Shown here one piece after another: positions 16,352 through 25,688 of a stretch of 46,744 bases of DNA. Origin of the DNA: Curvivirga aplysinae (GTDB lineage Bacteria; Pseudomonadota; Alphaproteobacteria; UBA8366; Aestuariispiraceae); contig NZ_SMMC01000202.1 in assembly GCF_009711445.1 (NCBI RefSeq), forward strand, positions 1 to 46,744, given 5' to 3'. The position numbers and the translations under genes were made by a program. The notes under the pieces are model-generated. The model saw only the letters and a list, made by a program, of their open reading frames with translations, was not told where the DNA came from and did not search any database. Each line of letters opens with the position of its first letter. Position 1 is the stretch's first letter.

Positions 16352-17917
16352 ATGAAATCCGAACTGAAATTTCCAAATCGCATTTCATATAAATTAGTAC
16401 GAACAAGTGTGATCTTAGCTTTTGGGATTGGCTTGTTTATGAGCATGCTGCAATTGATCTGGGATTATCGAATTGAGCAGGAAACGATTGATCATACAAT
16501 TCAACGTATTCTAGAGGTTGCTGAACCTCCTGCATCTCGTGCAGTTCATATTCTTGATGAAGATCTTGCACAGGAAGTTGTTGTGGGGTTACTCCAATAT
16601 GACTTTGTCGTAGAGGCCCGCATTATAGATGACTTAAATATTCATCTCGCAACCATGAACAAGGAAGCAATTGTAAGTGCAACCCGATGGATCACTAAAG
16701 GTATTGCCGAGGAGTATGTTGAATATTCAATCCCTCTAACGAGCTCTGAACTACAATCCAGTCAGCCGGGGCGTTTAGTCATTCTTGTTGATTTTGATGC
16801 GGCTCTTGAAGGGTTTTTTGATCGCACAACTTTTGTCATGATCGCAGGCTTTATTAGAAATATTCTTCTAGTTTTGGCTTTGTTAATTGCTTTTTATTGG
16901 ATGTTGACCCGCCCTTTGGTTGAGCTTGCTGAAGATATTGGTGAATTGGAACCAAGTGATAGAGATGGGCATTTGGTTAAAGTTCCAGACCATCATGAAA
17001 ATGACGAATTAGGCATTGTCGCTGAGCGGGTAAATAGCTTCATACTTTCCATTCGCAACTTACTTGAAATTCGCAAGAAAAACGAAGAGGATTTATTGAA
17101 ATCCAAACAGGATTTGGAAAACCGTGCTATTGCCTTGCAGGAAGAAATTAGTGAGCGTGAAAAAGCGCAAGAAGAAGCACTAGAAGCAAAAGAAGCTGCA
17201 GAACTCGCTAATCGAACAAAATCCGAATTTTTAGCAAATATGAGTCACGAATTAAGAACACCTTTAAATGCTGTTATTGGTTTTTCCTCGATCATGAAGG
17301 ATGAAATGTTTGGCCCGGTTTCAAATGATAAATATTTGGAATATTGTCATGATATCCATGGGGCGAGCAGTCATTTACTAGAAGTTATAAATGACATTCT
17401 GGATGTGTCCAAGATTGAGGTCGGGGAATTTAAGTTGTCTGTCGACAATATAAATACATCTGAATTACTGGATGGATGTTTGAGAACAATGAGCACAACA
17501 TTCGAACGTCGCGGTCAGGTTATCGTTAAAGAGTTACCGGAGCCAGCCGTAATGCTTTTGGCAGATAGCGTTCGGGTGAAGCAAATCTTATTTAATCTAT
17601 TAACTAATGCATCAAAATTTACATCTGCAGGCGGCACAATTAGTTCAAAAATTGAAATATTGGCAGGAAATAGAGTCGCTATTTCTATTCAAGATACAGG
17701 TGTTGGTATTCCGGCTAAAGAATTATCAAATGTATTAGATCCATTTGTTCAGGTAGATAATGCTTTCTCTAAAACACATGATGGCGTTGGACTTGGATTA
17801 TCTTTATGTCGGTCCTTGATGCAAATGCATGAAGGGGAACTATTACTTGAAAGTGAAGAAGGAATAGGAACCAAAGTTACAATCATTTTCCCGTCTAGTC
17901 GTACGCTGGAAGCATAA
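16352..17917 (+). CDS. Membrane sensor histidine kinase
   Basis: A 521-residue orthodox kinase. TM1 spans about residues 18-40, then a periplasmic domain of ~120 residues, TM2 about 162-188, a HAMP-like linker and a long coiled coil (EEDLLKSKQDLENRAIALQE). HisKA has SHELRTPLNAVIGFSSIMKD with His299, and the ATPase has NLLTNASKFT, DTGVGIP and GVGLGLSLCRSLM. It resembles PleC/DivJ-like kinases that contain 'GFSSIMKDEMFGPV', a phrase common in alphaproteobacterial kinases of cell-cycle type, but no specific assignment is possible. No response regulator is nearby. Confidence 0.93.
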   Translation: MKSELKFPNRISYKLVRTSVILAFGIGLFMSMLQLIWDYRIEQETIDHTIQRILEVAEPPASRAVHILDEDLAQEVVVGLLQYDFVVEARIIDDLNIHLATMNKEAIVSATRWITKGIAEEYVEYSIPLTSSELQSSQPGRLVILVDFDAALEGFFDRTTFVMIAGFIRNILLVLALLIAFYWMLTRPLVELAEDIGELEPSDRDGHLVKVPDHHENDELGIVAERVNSFILSIRNLLEIRKKNEEDLLKSKQDLENRAIALQEEISEREKAQEEALEAKEAAELANRTKSEFLANMSHELRTPLNAVIGFSSIMKDEMFGPVSNDKYLEYCHDIHGASSHLLEVINDILDVSKIEVGEFKLSVDNINTSELLDGCLRTMSTTFERRGQVIVKELPEPAVMLLADSVRVKQILFNLLTNASKFTSAGGTISSKIEILAGNRVAISIQDTGVGIPAKELSNVLDPFVQVDNAFSKTHDGVGLGLSLCRSLMQMHEGELLLESEEGIGTKVTIIFPSSRTLEA

Positions 17918-17919
17918 AA

Positions 17920-17950
17920 AAAGCCCTGTGAAATGAAACACAGGGCTTTC
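17920..17950 (-). terminator. Bidirectional Rho-independent terminator
   Basis: AAAGCCCTGTG pairs with CACAGGGCTTT (11 base pairs, eight-base loop). The T run is best on the minus strand, so it mainly ends the lysyl-tRNA synthetase transcript while also closing the kinase gene. Confidence 0.88.
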
Positions 17951-17968
17951 TAAATAAGGTCTTATTGT

Positions 17969-19558
17969 TTAACCAGCTAGGCCCTCAGCAGAAAGCGCTT
18001 GGTCAATCAAGGCAACAGTTTCTTTGATGCCGTAAAGCGCAATAAATGACCCCATACGCGGACCTTGTTCTTGGCCGAGAAGAACTTCGTAGTTAGCTTT
18101 GAACCATTCGCGCAAGTTTTCATATTCGAACTCTTTACCAATGGCAAAAACGCTGGATTGCACTTCATCAGACGGTGTGTCCACATCCATCTTATCCAAT
18201 TTGTTACGAAGTGCCGTGAAGGCTTCGCGCTCTTTATCATTTGGGGTGCGATAGTTTTTATGCGGTTTTACAAAGTCAGTGTAATAACGAATTGCGTATC
18301 CAACCAGATCATCCAATTGTTTATGTGATTCGGGAGATGCTTCCGGCGCGTAGCGGCTGATGAAGCCCCATAACACGGATTTGTCGTCGGTGTTACAAAC
18401 GCTCGCCAAGTTTAGCAGAATGTTAAAGCTTAATGGCATATTTGCTTTTGGTGGGTTGCCATTATGGATATGCCATACCGGGTTTTCTAGTTTCTTCGCA
18501 TCTTCCATACCTTCGAAAGAAGAAAGATGACTGTAATATTCATCTACATTCTTTGGAATTACATCAAAATACAGCCGTTTTGCTGTTTTTGGCTTTTGAT
18601 ACATAAACAAAGACAAGCTTTCCGGTGTTGCATATGTTAGCCATTCTTCCATGGAAAGGCCGTTGCCTTTGGATTTGGAAATCTTTGTGCCTTCACCATC
18701 CAAGAATAATTCATAAGTCAATGTTTGTGGCGGATTACCACCCATTGCACGTACGATAGACGAAGAAGCCTTAACAGAATCGATCAAGTCTTTACCGGAC
18801 ATTTCATAATCAACGCCCAAAGCCCATTGACGCATTGCCCAGTCAGGTTTCCATTGAAGTTTAGTACGACCGCCTGTGACCAAGGTTTCTACTTCTTGGC
18901 CATCTTCGCGTTTGTAAACAATTGTACCTGCTTTGGCATCGGTATGAAGCACTGGCACCTGTAATACATTACCTGTTTCTTCGCAGATCGGCAGAAACGG
19001 GCTATATGTTTGACGGCGTTCTTCGCCTAATGTCGGTAGCATGATGCCCATAATGCGATCATAAACCTCAAGAACGCGGATCAATGCGTCATCAAATTTG
19101 CCAGAGGTATAGTAATCTGAGGCAGAGGCAAATTCATATTCGAAACCATAAGAATCCAAGAAATCACAGAGGCGCGCATTGTTGTGATGCGCAAAGCTCT
19201 CATGCGTGCCAAATGGGTCAGGCACTTTAGTCAATGGCTTATGTAGGTATTCCGCTAACATTTCCTGATTAGGAAGGTTTGTTGGCACCTTGCGGAAACC
19301 ATCCATATCATCAGAAAAGGCAATTAATTTGGTTGGAATGTCGGATAGCAATTCAAATGCGCGACGTACCATAGTGGTACGCTGTACCTCGCCAAATGTA
19401 CCAATATGTGGCAAACCGGATGGACCATAGCCTGTTTGGAAAAGTACATATCCCTTTTCAGGTGTCTTATTGTTGATACGTTTGAGCACCTTTCGAGCTT
19501 CCTCAAAAGGCCATGCTTTTGCGGTTTGGGCTAATTCTCGAAGGGCGGTATCGCTCAT
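17969..19558 (-). CDS. lysK: Class I lysine--tRNA ligase
   Basis: A 529-residue class I enzyme that charges tRNA-Lys, the form found in archaea, spirochaetes and most Alphaproteobacteria in place of class II LysS. The HIGH-like motif is HIGT (residues 51-54) in YGPSGLPHIGTFGE, and the KMSKS-like motif is KISKSKGNG near residue 300. The C-terminal helical anticodon-binding part ends in GSFIALYGIKETVALIDQAL. The GTG at 19567 would add three residues, but AAGG is spaced eight bases from the ATG at 19558, which is preferred. The leader contains a CCGGAGA/TCTCCGG stem (19591-19631). Confidence 0.95.
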   Translation of the reverse strand: MSDTALRELAQTAKAWPFEEARKVLKRINNKTPEKGYVLFQTGYGPSGLPHIGTFGEVQRTTMVRRAFELLSDIPTKLIAFSDDMDGFRKVPTNLPNQEMLAEYLHKPLTKVPDPFGTHESFAHHNNARLCDFLDSYGFEYEFASASDYYTSGKFDDALIRVLEVYDRIMGIMLPTLGEERRQTYSPFLPICEETGNVLQVPVLHTDAKAGTIVYKREDGQEVETLVTGGRTKLQWKPDWAMRQWALGVDYEMSGKDLIDSVKASSSIVRAMGGNPPQTLTYELFLDGEGTKISKSKGNGLSMEEWLTYATPESLSLFMYQKPKTAKRLYFDVIPKNVDEYYSHLSSFEGMEDAKKLENPVWHIHNGNPPKANMPLSFNILLNLASVCNTDDKSVLWGFISRYAPEASPESHKQLDDLVGYAIRYYTDFVKPHKNYRTPNDKEREAFTALRNKLDKMDVDTPSDEVQSSVFAIGKEFEYENLREWFKANYEVLLGQEQGPRMGSFIALYGIKETVALIDQALSAEGLAG

Positions 19559-19590
19559 TTTTTTCACCTTGAAAGTAACAATTAAATAGA

Positions 19591-19631
19591 CCGGAGAGTG
19601 AGGGTAAGGCCCTGATCAATGACATCTCCGG
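19591..19631 (-). other. Stem-loop in lysK leader
   Basis: CCGGAGA and TCTCCGG enclose a smaller AGGG/CCCT hairpin about 33 bases before the lysK start codon. This could affect translation or mark a small leader structure; it does not match a riboswitch class I know. Confidence 0.4.
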
Positions 19632-19840
19632 CGAAACCCGCGGAAACTAAGAGAAATTCCTGCTTTCGTCAACTAAATAGACTGAATGTCACGTGCTTTT
19701 CCTGCCGATTCGGATTTAAAGAGCATCAACCACAGGCAAACACTGAATGAATCAATAGATAAGGTATTGGGGGTATTAAGAAATTATAGTTGTTGTGACT
19801 TTCTTCGTGACCAATAAAGAACAGTGGGTATGATGCGCCT

Positions 19841-22657
19841 ATGAATGACTTGCCAGATAATGTAACGCCCTTTCCGCATGCAGCCTCACAGAATGCAGAA
19901 ATACCTGCAGGTGAGGTGCGTGTTATGGTGCCTGATACCTCTATTCTGGTAACATCTGCGACGCATGCTGTCGCGTTGACAGGCGATGGTGAGATTTTAG
20001 AAGATACGCCAGTTGAACTGGCTGATATTTACAAGGCCGAGATACCGCCAATCCTTGTGCATTCACCTTCTGTGGCGAAACGCATGGGATTGCAATCACC
20101 GCGGCGTTGTTATGATTTGTTAGAACTTTTTGCATTTGTAAAGCCTGCTGCTTTTTGTTTGCCTACGCCCGGCGGGATTATGCAAGCCTGCGGTTTAGAA
20201 GATAGTTGGGAATTATCTTCTTATCCGGTCGGATTACATCGTGTTGTTTCAACACTCTTGGAACAATTTTCCCTAACAGGTAGCCGTCCTGATACAAGGC
20301 GCATTCTTTGGAGTATGACCCGCGATGGGTGGTTGTGGGGACCATATCTATTGGCTGCTATCGGTGAAGATGTTGGGCAAGATAACAATGTTAAATCGCC
20401 AATGTCCGGTTTAGATGTCTGGAAAGCTTTGCCTGAATGGGAAGAGCAACCACCACCGCCACCACCGGGCACCTATCCGGTTGAACCAACTGAAGCACGT
20501 CAGCGGTTGGCAGATTTGCTAGGTCAACGTGCGGAAGACCGACCCAGTCAGTCAGATTTTTCCAGTGCCGTTTCCGAAGCTTTCACCAATCCTGAAAGTG
20601 AAGATATGCCGCGTTTTGTGATGGCAGAAGCAGGCACAGGCGTTGGTAAAACTATGGGTTATATTGCACCGGCAAGTCTGTGGGCTGAAAAGAATCAGAC
20701 ACCTGTATGGTTGAGTACCTATACACGAAATCTTCAGCACCAAATTGATGATGAATTAAATCGTCTTTATCCGGACGAAACAATTAAACAGGATCGTGTT
20801 GTATTGCGTAAAGGGCGTGAAAACTATCTTTGTTTATTGAATTATGAAGATAGTGTGCGTGGATCAAGTTTGCCGGGGCGTACGGTTGGGTTAGGGTTAA
20901 TGGCGCGCTGGATTGCAGCAACACGCGACGGAGACCTTAGTGGTGGGGATTTTCCATCTTGGTTGCCGGATTTGATCGGTCAGGCACAGTCCGTGGGGTT
21001 AAGCGATAAGCGCGGTGAATGTATTCATTCAGCCTGTAATCACTATAGTCGCTGCTTTATTCTGAATTCTATCCGTCGTGCGCGTTATGCTGATCTTGTG
21101 GTGGCTAATCATGCCTTGGTCATGATCCAAACAGTACAAGGCGGTTTAGATCGAGATGGTCGTGCTAATCGCGTGGTTTTTGATGAGGGGCATCATGTTT
21201 TCGATGCGGCCGACAGTGCGTTTGCTGCCTATCTCACTGGGCGTGAGATGTGGGAATTACGTCGATGGCTTCGTGGGAATGAAAGCCGTGCCCGAAAAAG
21301 CCGTATTAGAGGCCTTAAAACCCGTTGTGAAGACTTACTTGGCGAAGAAGTGCAAGCGATTGAAGCTTTAGAACATGTTCTTCATGCGTCTCGTATTTTA
21401 CCGAATGAGAATTGGACGCAGAATATCGGTAATGGACAACCACAAGGTCCGGCTGAGAACTTCCTTTATATGATTCATGAGTTGGTTTTAGCGCGTGCGA
21501 ATAATACGGATGGCCCGTTTAGCTTGGAAATCCCTGCTGTGGATATGCCGGAAAAATTGCTGGATGTCGCGACAGAGCTTGAAGAAGCGCTTATGGCGAT
21601 CTTTAAACCAGTGATCAAATTGCGTGAAGGTTTAATGCGTCGTTTGGATGAGAAGTCGGATACGCTGGACAGTTCTACGCGCGGGCGGATCGAACAAGTT
21701 GCGCAATCCCTTGAATTCAGATGTTCGCATCTTTTGGGGGCTTGGATTGAAATGTTAAAGGCATTGAAGATGGAAGCAACGCAACCAACTGAATTATTTG
21801 TGGACTGGCTTGGAATTGAAAAAATATCAGGTCGTCCTGTTGATGTGGGATATTACCGGCATTGGCTGGATCCAACCAAACCTTTTGCTGGGGTTGTTGC
21901 GAAAAATTTAAGTGGGGTTTTATTGACTTCGGCCACATTAACCGATGGATCTGGTGATGTGGATACCGATTGGGCACGGGCCGAAGAACGCACAGGCGCT
22001 AATCACCTGCCGGATTTCGCGACACGTGCTAAGGTTCCATCGCCGTTTGATTATCCCAACCAAACGAAGGTGTTGGTTGTTACGGATGTGCGTAAAGATG
22101 ACCTTGATCTGGTTGGTGCTGCATATCGTGAATTAATGTTGGCATCTGGTGGCGGGGCGTTGGGTTTATTTACAGCAATTAGCCGATTGCGCGCTGTACA
22201 TGAACGAATAGTAAAGCCTATCGAACAGCAGGGTTATCCTCTCTACTCCCAGCATATTGATGCGCTGAATTTACCGACCTTGATCGACATATTCCGGGCA
22301 GAAACGGATAGTTGTTTATTAGGTACCGATGCGGTGCGTGATGGTGTGGATGTACCGGGGGATAGTTTGCGTCTTATTATCTTTGATCGTGTGCCATGGT
22401 CGCGCCCAACCATCTTACATAAAGCACGAAAAAATGAGTTTGGCGGGGCGAAATATGAAGACATGCTCACACGACTTAAATTAAAGCAGGCTTTTGGTCG
22501 ATTGGTGCGCCGTGGAAATGACAAAGGTGTATTTGTCTTGCTTGATCCAATGATGCCAAGTCGTTTGGCAGGTGCTTTTCCTGAAGGCGTAGAGGTTGAG
22601 CGTGTTGGACTTGCCGACGCCATTCAGCAAATCAAAGGTTTCTTCCCAGATCATTAG
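19841..22657 (+). CDS. ATP-dependent DNA helicase, DinG/XPD family
   Basis: A 938-residue superfamily 2 5'-3' helicase. Walker A is AEAGTGVGKT with Lys270, the DEAH-type box is DEGH at 448-451, and helicase motif VI is QAFGRLVRRGNDKG near the C-terminus. Cysteines at NYLCLLN and in GECIHSACNHYSRCF fit the four-Cys 4Fe-4S cluster of XPD/DinG proteins. The ~200-residue N-terminal extension, including the proline run PPPPPPG, is typical of the alphaproteobacterial form and shows no known domain. Such enzymes unwind forked, R-loop or G4 structures during repair. No GTTC-N7-GTTC LexA box was seen upstream. Confidence 0.92.
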   Translation: MNDLPDNVTPFPHAASQNAEIPAGEVRVMVPDTSILVTSATHAVALTGDGEILEDTPVELADIYKAEIPPILVHSPSVAKRMGLQSPRRCYDLLELFAFVKPAAFCLPTPGGIMQACGLEDSWELSSYPVGLHRVVSTLLEQFSLTGSRPDTRRILWSMTRDGWLWGPYLLAAIGEDVGQDNNVKSPMSGLDVWKALPEWEEQPPPPPPGTYPVEPTEARQRLADLLGQRAEDRPSQSDFSSAVSEAFTNPESEDMPRFVMAEAGTGVGKTMGYIAPASLWAEKNQTPVWLSTYTRNLQHQIDDELNRLYPDETIKQDRVVLRKGRENYLCLLNYEDSVRGSSLPGRTVGLGLMARWIAATRDGDLSGGDFPSWLPDLIGQAQSVGLSDKRGECIHSACNHYSRCFILNSIRRARYADLVVANHALVMIQTVQGGLDRDGRANRVVFDEGHHVFDAADSAFAAYLTGREMWELRRWLRGNESRARKSRIRGLKTRCEDLLGEEVQAIEALEHVLHASRILPNENWTQNIGNGQPQGPAENFLYMIHELVLARANNTDGPFSLEIPAVDMPEKLLDVATELEEALMAIFKPVIKLREGLMRRLDEKSDTLDSSTRGRIEQVAQSLEFRCSHLLGAWIEMLKALKMEATQPTELFVDWLGIEKISGRPVDVGYYRHWLDPTKPFAGVVAKNLSGVLLTSATLTDGSGDVDTDWARAEERTGANHLPDFATRAKVPSPFDYPNQTKVLVVTDVRKDDLDLVGAAYRELMLASGGGALGLFTAISRLRAVHERIVKPIEQQGYPLYSQHIDALNLPTLIDIFRAETDSCLLGTDAVRDGVDVPGDSLRLIIFDRVPWSRPTILHKARKNEFGGAKYEDMLTRLKLKQAFGRLVRRGNDKGVFVLLDPMMPSRLAGAFPEGVEVERVGLADAIQQIKGFFPDH

Positions 22658-22662
22658 GTGGG

Positions 22663-23598
22663 TTAACCCGGTACAAGATAACTCAACAGCGCTGATAACG
22701 TAATGATTGAAGCTAACGTGGAAATCAGGATGATCGAGGCAGATCGATCCACATAGGTATTAAATTGTTGCGAGACAATGAAGACCAAACCACCTGTTGG
22801 TAACGCTGCCATAATAATGGCAGAGGCCGCAAAAAGAGGCGGAAGGTCGAGCATGATCACGAGTATCCAAGTGATTGTCGGATGAATGATCAATTTTATA
22901 AAACTTGCCCAGCCGCTTTCAATTAGCCCTGATTTAATTTCACTGTTAACGAGAAAAAGTCCCATAGCAAAGAGAGCCGCAGGACTGGCAGCAGCGCCTA
23001 ATAATTCGGTGAAAGTTTCAACAGGTAACGGTAATGCAATGCCGGTGAAGGCGAAGAATAAACCAATAGCAGCACCGATGAGAAGTGGATTGCGTACCAC
23101 CGCGCCAAAGACGCGACGCATCATTTGACCTTTAGTTTCACCATCTGCTTTGTCTAATTCCAGAATCACTATGGCAAGTGGGGTTATGATGCCACCATTG
23201 ATGATGGTTGCTACAATCGCAGGCACCGCACCTTCTTCCCCAAAGGCGGTAATCATCAAAGGAATACCCATATAGCCAGTATTGGCAAAGGCTGCGGACC
23301 AACCATGTTGGCTCATTGCGCCCAGACGGTCGGCAAAGAAAAAGCTGGCGACAAATAATGCGATACCATATGTGGCAAAAGTACCGCCTACATAAGCCGC
23401 CAAATAAGGGATATTCAAAATATCATCAACAGGCGCACGACTCATGGAGACGATAAAAAGCGCAGGCAACGCGGCGTAATAGACGAATCCATTCAGGGCA
23501 GCGGTGCTATCCTGACCCAGAAAGCGAAAACGCCCACAGAGGAAACCAGCCCCCATGATGGCGAAAACAGGTAAAGCGACATTAAGAATTGCATACAT
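22663..23598 (-). CDS. AEC family transporter
   Basis: A 311-residue integral membrane protein of the auxin efflux carrier family, with ten predicted TM segments in two halves. It starts with NVALPVFAIMGAGFLCGRFR, has FANTGYMGIPLMITAFGEEG in the middle and ends in ALPTGGLVFIVSQQFNTYVD. Bacterial members carry malate, malonate or other anions; the substrate here cannot be read. It converges with the helicase gene, with five bases between stops. Confidence 0.9.
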   Translation of the reverse strand: MYAILNVALPVFAIMGAGFLCGRFRFLGQDSTAALNGFVYYAALPALFIVSMSRAPVDDILNIPYLAAYVGGTFATYGIALFVASFFFADRLGAMSQHGWSAAFANTGYMGIPLMITAFGEEGAVPAIVATIINGGIITPLAIVILELDKADGETKGQMMRRVFGAVVRNPLLIGAAIGLFFAFTGIALPLPVETFTELLGAAASPAALFAMGLFLVNSEIKSGLIESGWASFIKLIIHPTITWILVIMLDLPPLFAASAIIMAALPTGGLVFIVSQQFNTYVDRSASIILISTLASIITLSALLSYLVPG

Positions 23599-23704
23599 AA
23601 GAATAACTTATGCCGCGTTGCAGTATTTGTCGATATGGGGATTGAGGAAAAAATCGCATATAGTTTGTGATCTTCTTCTTTATCCCTAAGTTGATTATAA
23701 GGAT

Positions 23705-24205
23705 TTATCCTGGGTAATAAATCGTAAGGATTGTTATGTAATAAGCTACAGCGCCGATCCAACAACCTACAATCGCGCCCAGTGATTGATATTCTTTTGC
23801 GATTAAGGTTCCGATAAAGCCAACGGCTATCCCACCTATGCCTCCACCAAATTTAACTAATAACGCTCCTAAAAAGTCTAAGTTTATCGCTTCAAACATC
23901 ATTGAAATGATACCAAGTAAAAAGGAAAGGAGCATGGAAATTACATATACTACGATAAATGCGACTAAAAATAATCCTAGTTCTTTGAGCAAAGGGTGCC
24001 GTTGCCAGAAGTTTTGTGGTGCAAATAAATCTATTCCCTCTTCATGTGCTTGAATAACTTGTTCAATGAATTGAAGGGTATTCGGTATGTTGGGGAATGA
24101 TTTACTTATTTTATTTTGAATGGATTTTGGTTTTGCGCCTTTTTTATGTAAACTGATGATAGCATTTACAAAGATTTCAGGTTCAGAATTCACGTGCTGA
24201 TTCAT
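23705..24205 (-). CDS. Hypothetical membrane protein
   Basis: A 166-residue protein not assigned to a family. The N-terminal 70 residues form a soluble helical part (EIFVNAIISLHKKGAKPKSI), followed by three or four TM segments (LGLFLVAFIVVYVISMLLSF, GGGIGGIAVGFIGTLIAKEY, VGCWIGAVAYYITILTIYY). The frame is open to 24241, but GGGGGA precedes the ATG at 24205. It is a single gene with no obvious partner. Confidence 0.7.
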   Translation of the reverse strand: MNQHVNSEPEIFVNAIISLHKKGAKPKSIQNKISKSFPNIPNTLQFIEQVIQAHEEGIDLFAPQNFWQRHPLLKELGLFLVAFIVVYVISMLLSFLLGIISMMFEAINLDFLGALLVKFGGGIGGIAVGFIGTLIAKEYQSLGAIVGCWIGAVAYYITILTIYYPG

Positions 24206-24349
24206 TATAAGTGTCCCCCATTTATGCTTACTGAATTTCAATATTAGTATATTCTAATTTTTTGATTGATGCATTAGTTAAATGAAAACTTGCTTGAAAT
24301 TAGTTTTGAGATGATCATATGTAGAAAAGTTCAATTTAAAGGTTTTCCC

Positions 24350-24754
24350 ATGCTCACAAAACACCAATCCCTGATTTATACAATGGTTCTTATGTCTGCA
24401 GCTGATAGCGAGATGTCAGAAACAGAGATGTTAAAAATTAAAGAAGTGATTTCTTATTTGCCGATATTTGAAGGCTATGAGCAAAGTAATATTGCAAAAG
24501 ACGCTGGTGCGGTTGCCGAACTTCTTTTAGATGAAGATGGTTTTGAAAAAGCGTTGGAACTGGTTCGCGAAAGTTTACCTGTACATCTTCGCGAAACTGC
24601 CTATGCCTTGGCTGTGGAAGTTGCTGCGGCAGATTTGGAAGCTGCTGAGGAAGAGTTAAACCTATTGCAGATGATTCGTCATATACTGGAAATAGATCGC
24701 CTGATTGCCGCTGGAATTGAACGTGGGGCACGTGCGAGATATGCGCAAGCCTAG
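24350..24754 (+). CDS. TerB-family protein
   Basis: A 134-residue all-helical protein of the tellurite-resistance TerB fold. The hallmark is an early acidic metal-binding helix (MVLMSAADSEMSETEMLKIK) followed by a second helical repeat (AVEVAAADLEAAEEELNLLQ). Cytosolic; TerB folds bind Ca2+ or other divalent ions and sit in membrane-stress systems, but stand-alone copies have no known role. The start at 24350 is preferred over 24290 because AAAGG lies seven bases before it. A terminator follows at 24831. Confidence 0.85.
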   Translation: MLTKHQSLIYTMVLMSAADSEMSETEMLKIKEVISYLPIFEGYEQSNIAKDAGAVAELLLDEDGFEKALELVRESLPVHLRETAYALAVEVAAADLEAAEEELNLLQMIRHILEIDRLIAAGIERGARARYAQA

Positions 24755-24830
24755 AAAAATTCGATGAAATGGTTGGAAGATATCGAAATTGAGTCTTCAA
24801 AATAAATTTTTTTGAAGTAAATATATTGAA

Positions 24831-24863
24831 AGTCAGAGTTGAAAACGGCTCTGGCTTTTTTTA
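24831..24863 (+). terminator. Rho-independent terminator after terB-like gene
   Basis: AGTCAGAG pairs with CTCTGGCT (one G-U pair), followed by seven T residues. Confidence 0.8.
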
Positions 24864-24925
24864 TTTTTCAAGAAAAATAAGGGGTTGTTGACCAAATGGT
24901 TAACTTGTTCGTGAGCTATGCGATT

Positions 24926-25129
24926 ATTGCATGGCAGCATTGTTGTTTTGGCTCTGGTCTTTGGAGCTGTTCGGACATACATAGAGGGCGCTTCAGTTGT
25001 TGCAATGCGCAACAACGATTTGAGATGGCGCCCCGGCAAGTCCGGCAGAGCGCGTCTCTATACGTCTCCCAGACGTGAAGCCTCCCTGTTCAACTTTGCC
25101 GGTGGCCTGCGCTACCGGCAATTTTTTTT
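24926..25129 (+). ncRNA. Structured non-coding RNA candidate, possibly 6S RNA
   Basis: A GC-rich ~200-base island in AT-rich DNA, ending in an excellent intrinsic terminator (TTGCCGGT/ACCGGCAA plus eight T). Internal pairing includes GTTGTTGC/GCAACAAC (24996-25003 with 25009-25016), GGGCGC/GCGCCC (24986 with 25028), ATAGAG/CTCTAT (24981 with 25056) and ACGTCT/AGACGT (25062 with 25071). Together these give a long rod with a branched top. The 5' TTGCATGGCAGC can partly pair with the 3' GCTACCGGCAA. The words GAAGCC and GCCTGCG near the 3' end also occur in that order in E. coli 6S RNA, from memory. An 82-codon frame here has no family match and covers the terminator. 6S is a hypothesis; that it is a structured RNA is much more likely. 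No clear promoter is seen. Confidence 0.5.
25096..25129 (+). terminator. Strong intrinsic terminator of the RNA candidate
   Basis: TTGCCGGT (25096-25103) and ACCGGCAA (25114-25121) form an eight-pair stem followed by a run of eight T. Confidence 0.9.
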
Positions 25130-25415
25130 GTCTTTTTTTAGGGATGCTGTAGGTTTGCACTGTTAAACCACTTGAATTTAAAAGCCAAACGTCCTACTTT
25201 CTTGCCCAAGTGTTGTTTTATTTGTTTTTGAAGCCATTCGATTTTAGTCGAATAACAGGCATTCTCTACGAACATGGTGAACTTTTTTCTATGTGAATTA
25301 AGTTTTTCCGCTGATTGTAATATTTCTGACCTTCAAATAGTGAATGATGCGTGCTTACAAGGCTCTCCCGATTTTGGGCAGAGAAAAATATTATGAAGTT
25401 TTAAGGAATAGTCTC
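25130..25415 (+). other. Cold-shock gene upstream region
   Basis: This 286-base gap holds no gene. It has a small ATTCGA/TCGAAT hairpin at 25236-25253 and a pyrimidine-rich AT stretch, and it probably carries the promoter and a long leader of the cold-shock gene, as is usual for cspA-type genes. No promoter can be fixed by eye. Confidence 0.4.
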
Positions 25416-25619
25416 ATGGCGACTGGTACAGTTAAATGGTTTAACACAACAAAAGGATATGGCTTTATTGCACCGGATGATGGTGGCAAAGATGTTTTTG
25501 TTCACATTTCTTCTCTGCAAAAAGCAGGTCTTCAACAATTGGATGATGGTCAAAAAGTCAGCTATGAGCTAACAGTACACCGTGATCGTGAATCTGCATC
25601 TGACATCCAACTTGTATAG
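25416..25619 (+). CDS. Cold-shock domain protein (CspA family)
   Basis: A 67-residue single cold-shock domain that binds single-stranded RNA and DNA. RNP1 is [12 protein letters not shown] and RNP2 is [13 protein letters not shown], with the N-terminal GTVKWFN strand. Length matches the family. The frame opens at 25344, but AAGGA spaced eight bases before the ATG at 25416 and the canonical MATGTVKWF start fix the true beginning. A strong terminator follows directly. Confidence 0.96.
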   Translation: MATGTVKWFNTTKGYGFIAPDDGGKDVFVHISSLQKAGLQQLDDGQKVSYELTVHRDRESASDIQLV

Positions 25620-25646
25620 TTGTTGATGTAAAGATCAAAGATTTGA

Positions 25647-25683
25647 AAAAGCCGGGTTCTTCGATAAGACCCCGGCTTTTTTG
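25647..25683 (+). terminator. Bidirectional terminator after cold-shock gene
   Basis: AAAAGCCGGG pairs with CCCGGCTTTT around a 14-base loop, followed by a T run; A-rich sequence before it allows termination on both strands between convergent genes. Confidence 0.88.
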
Positions 25684-25688
25684 TTTGT

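Noticed and set aside
24918-25166. 82-codon plus-strand frame over the structured RNA
   Set aside because: It covers the stems and the terminator, has no family-like sequence and no good ribosome site, so the RNA interpretation is preferred.
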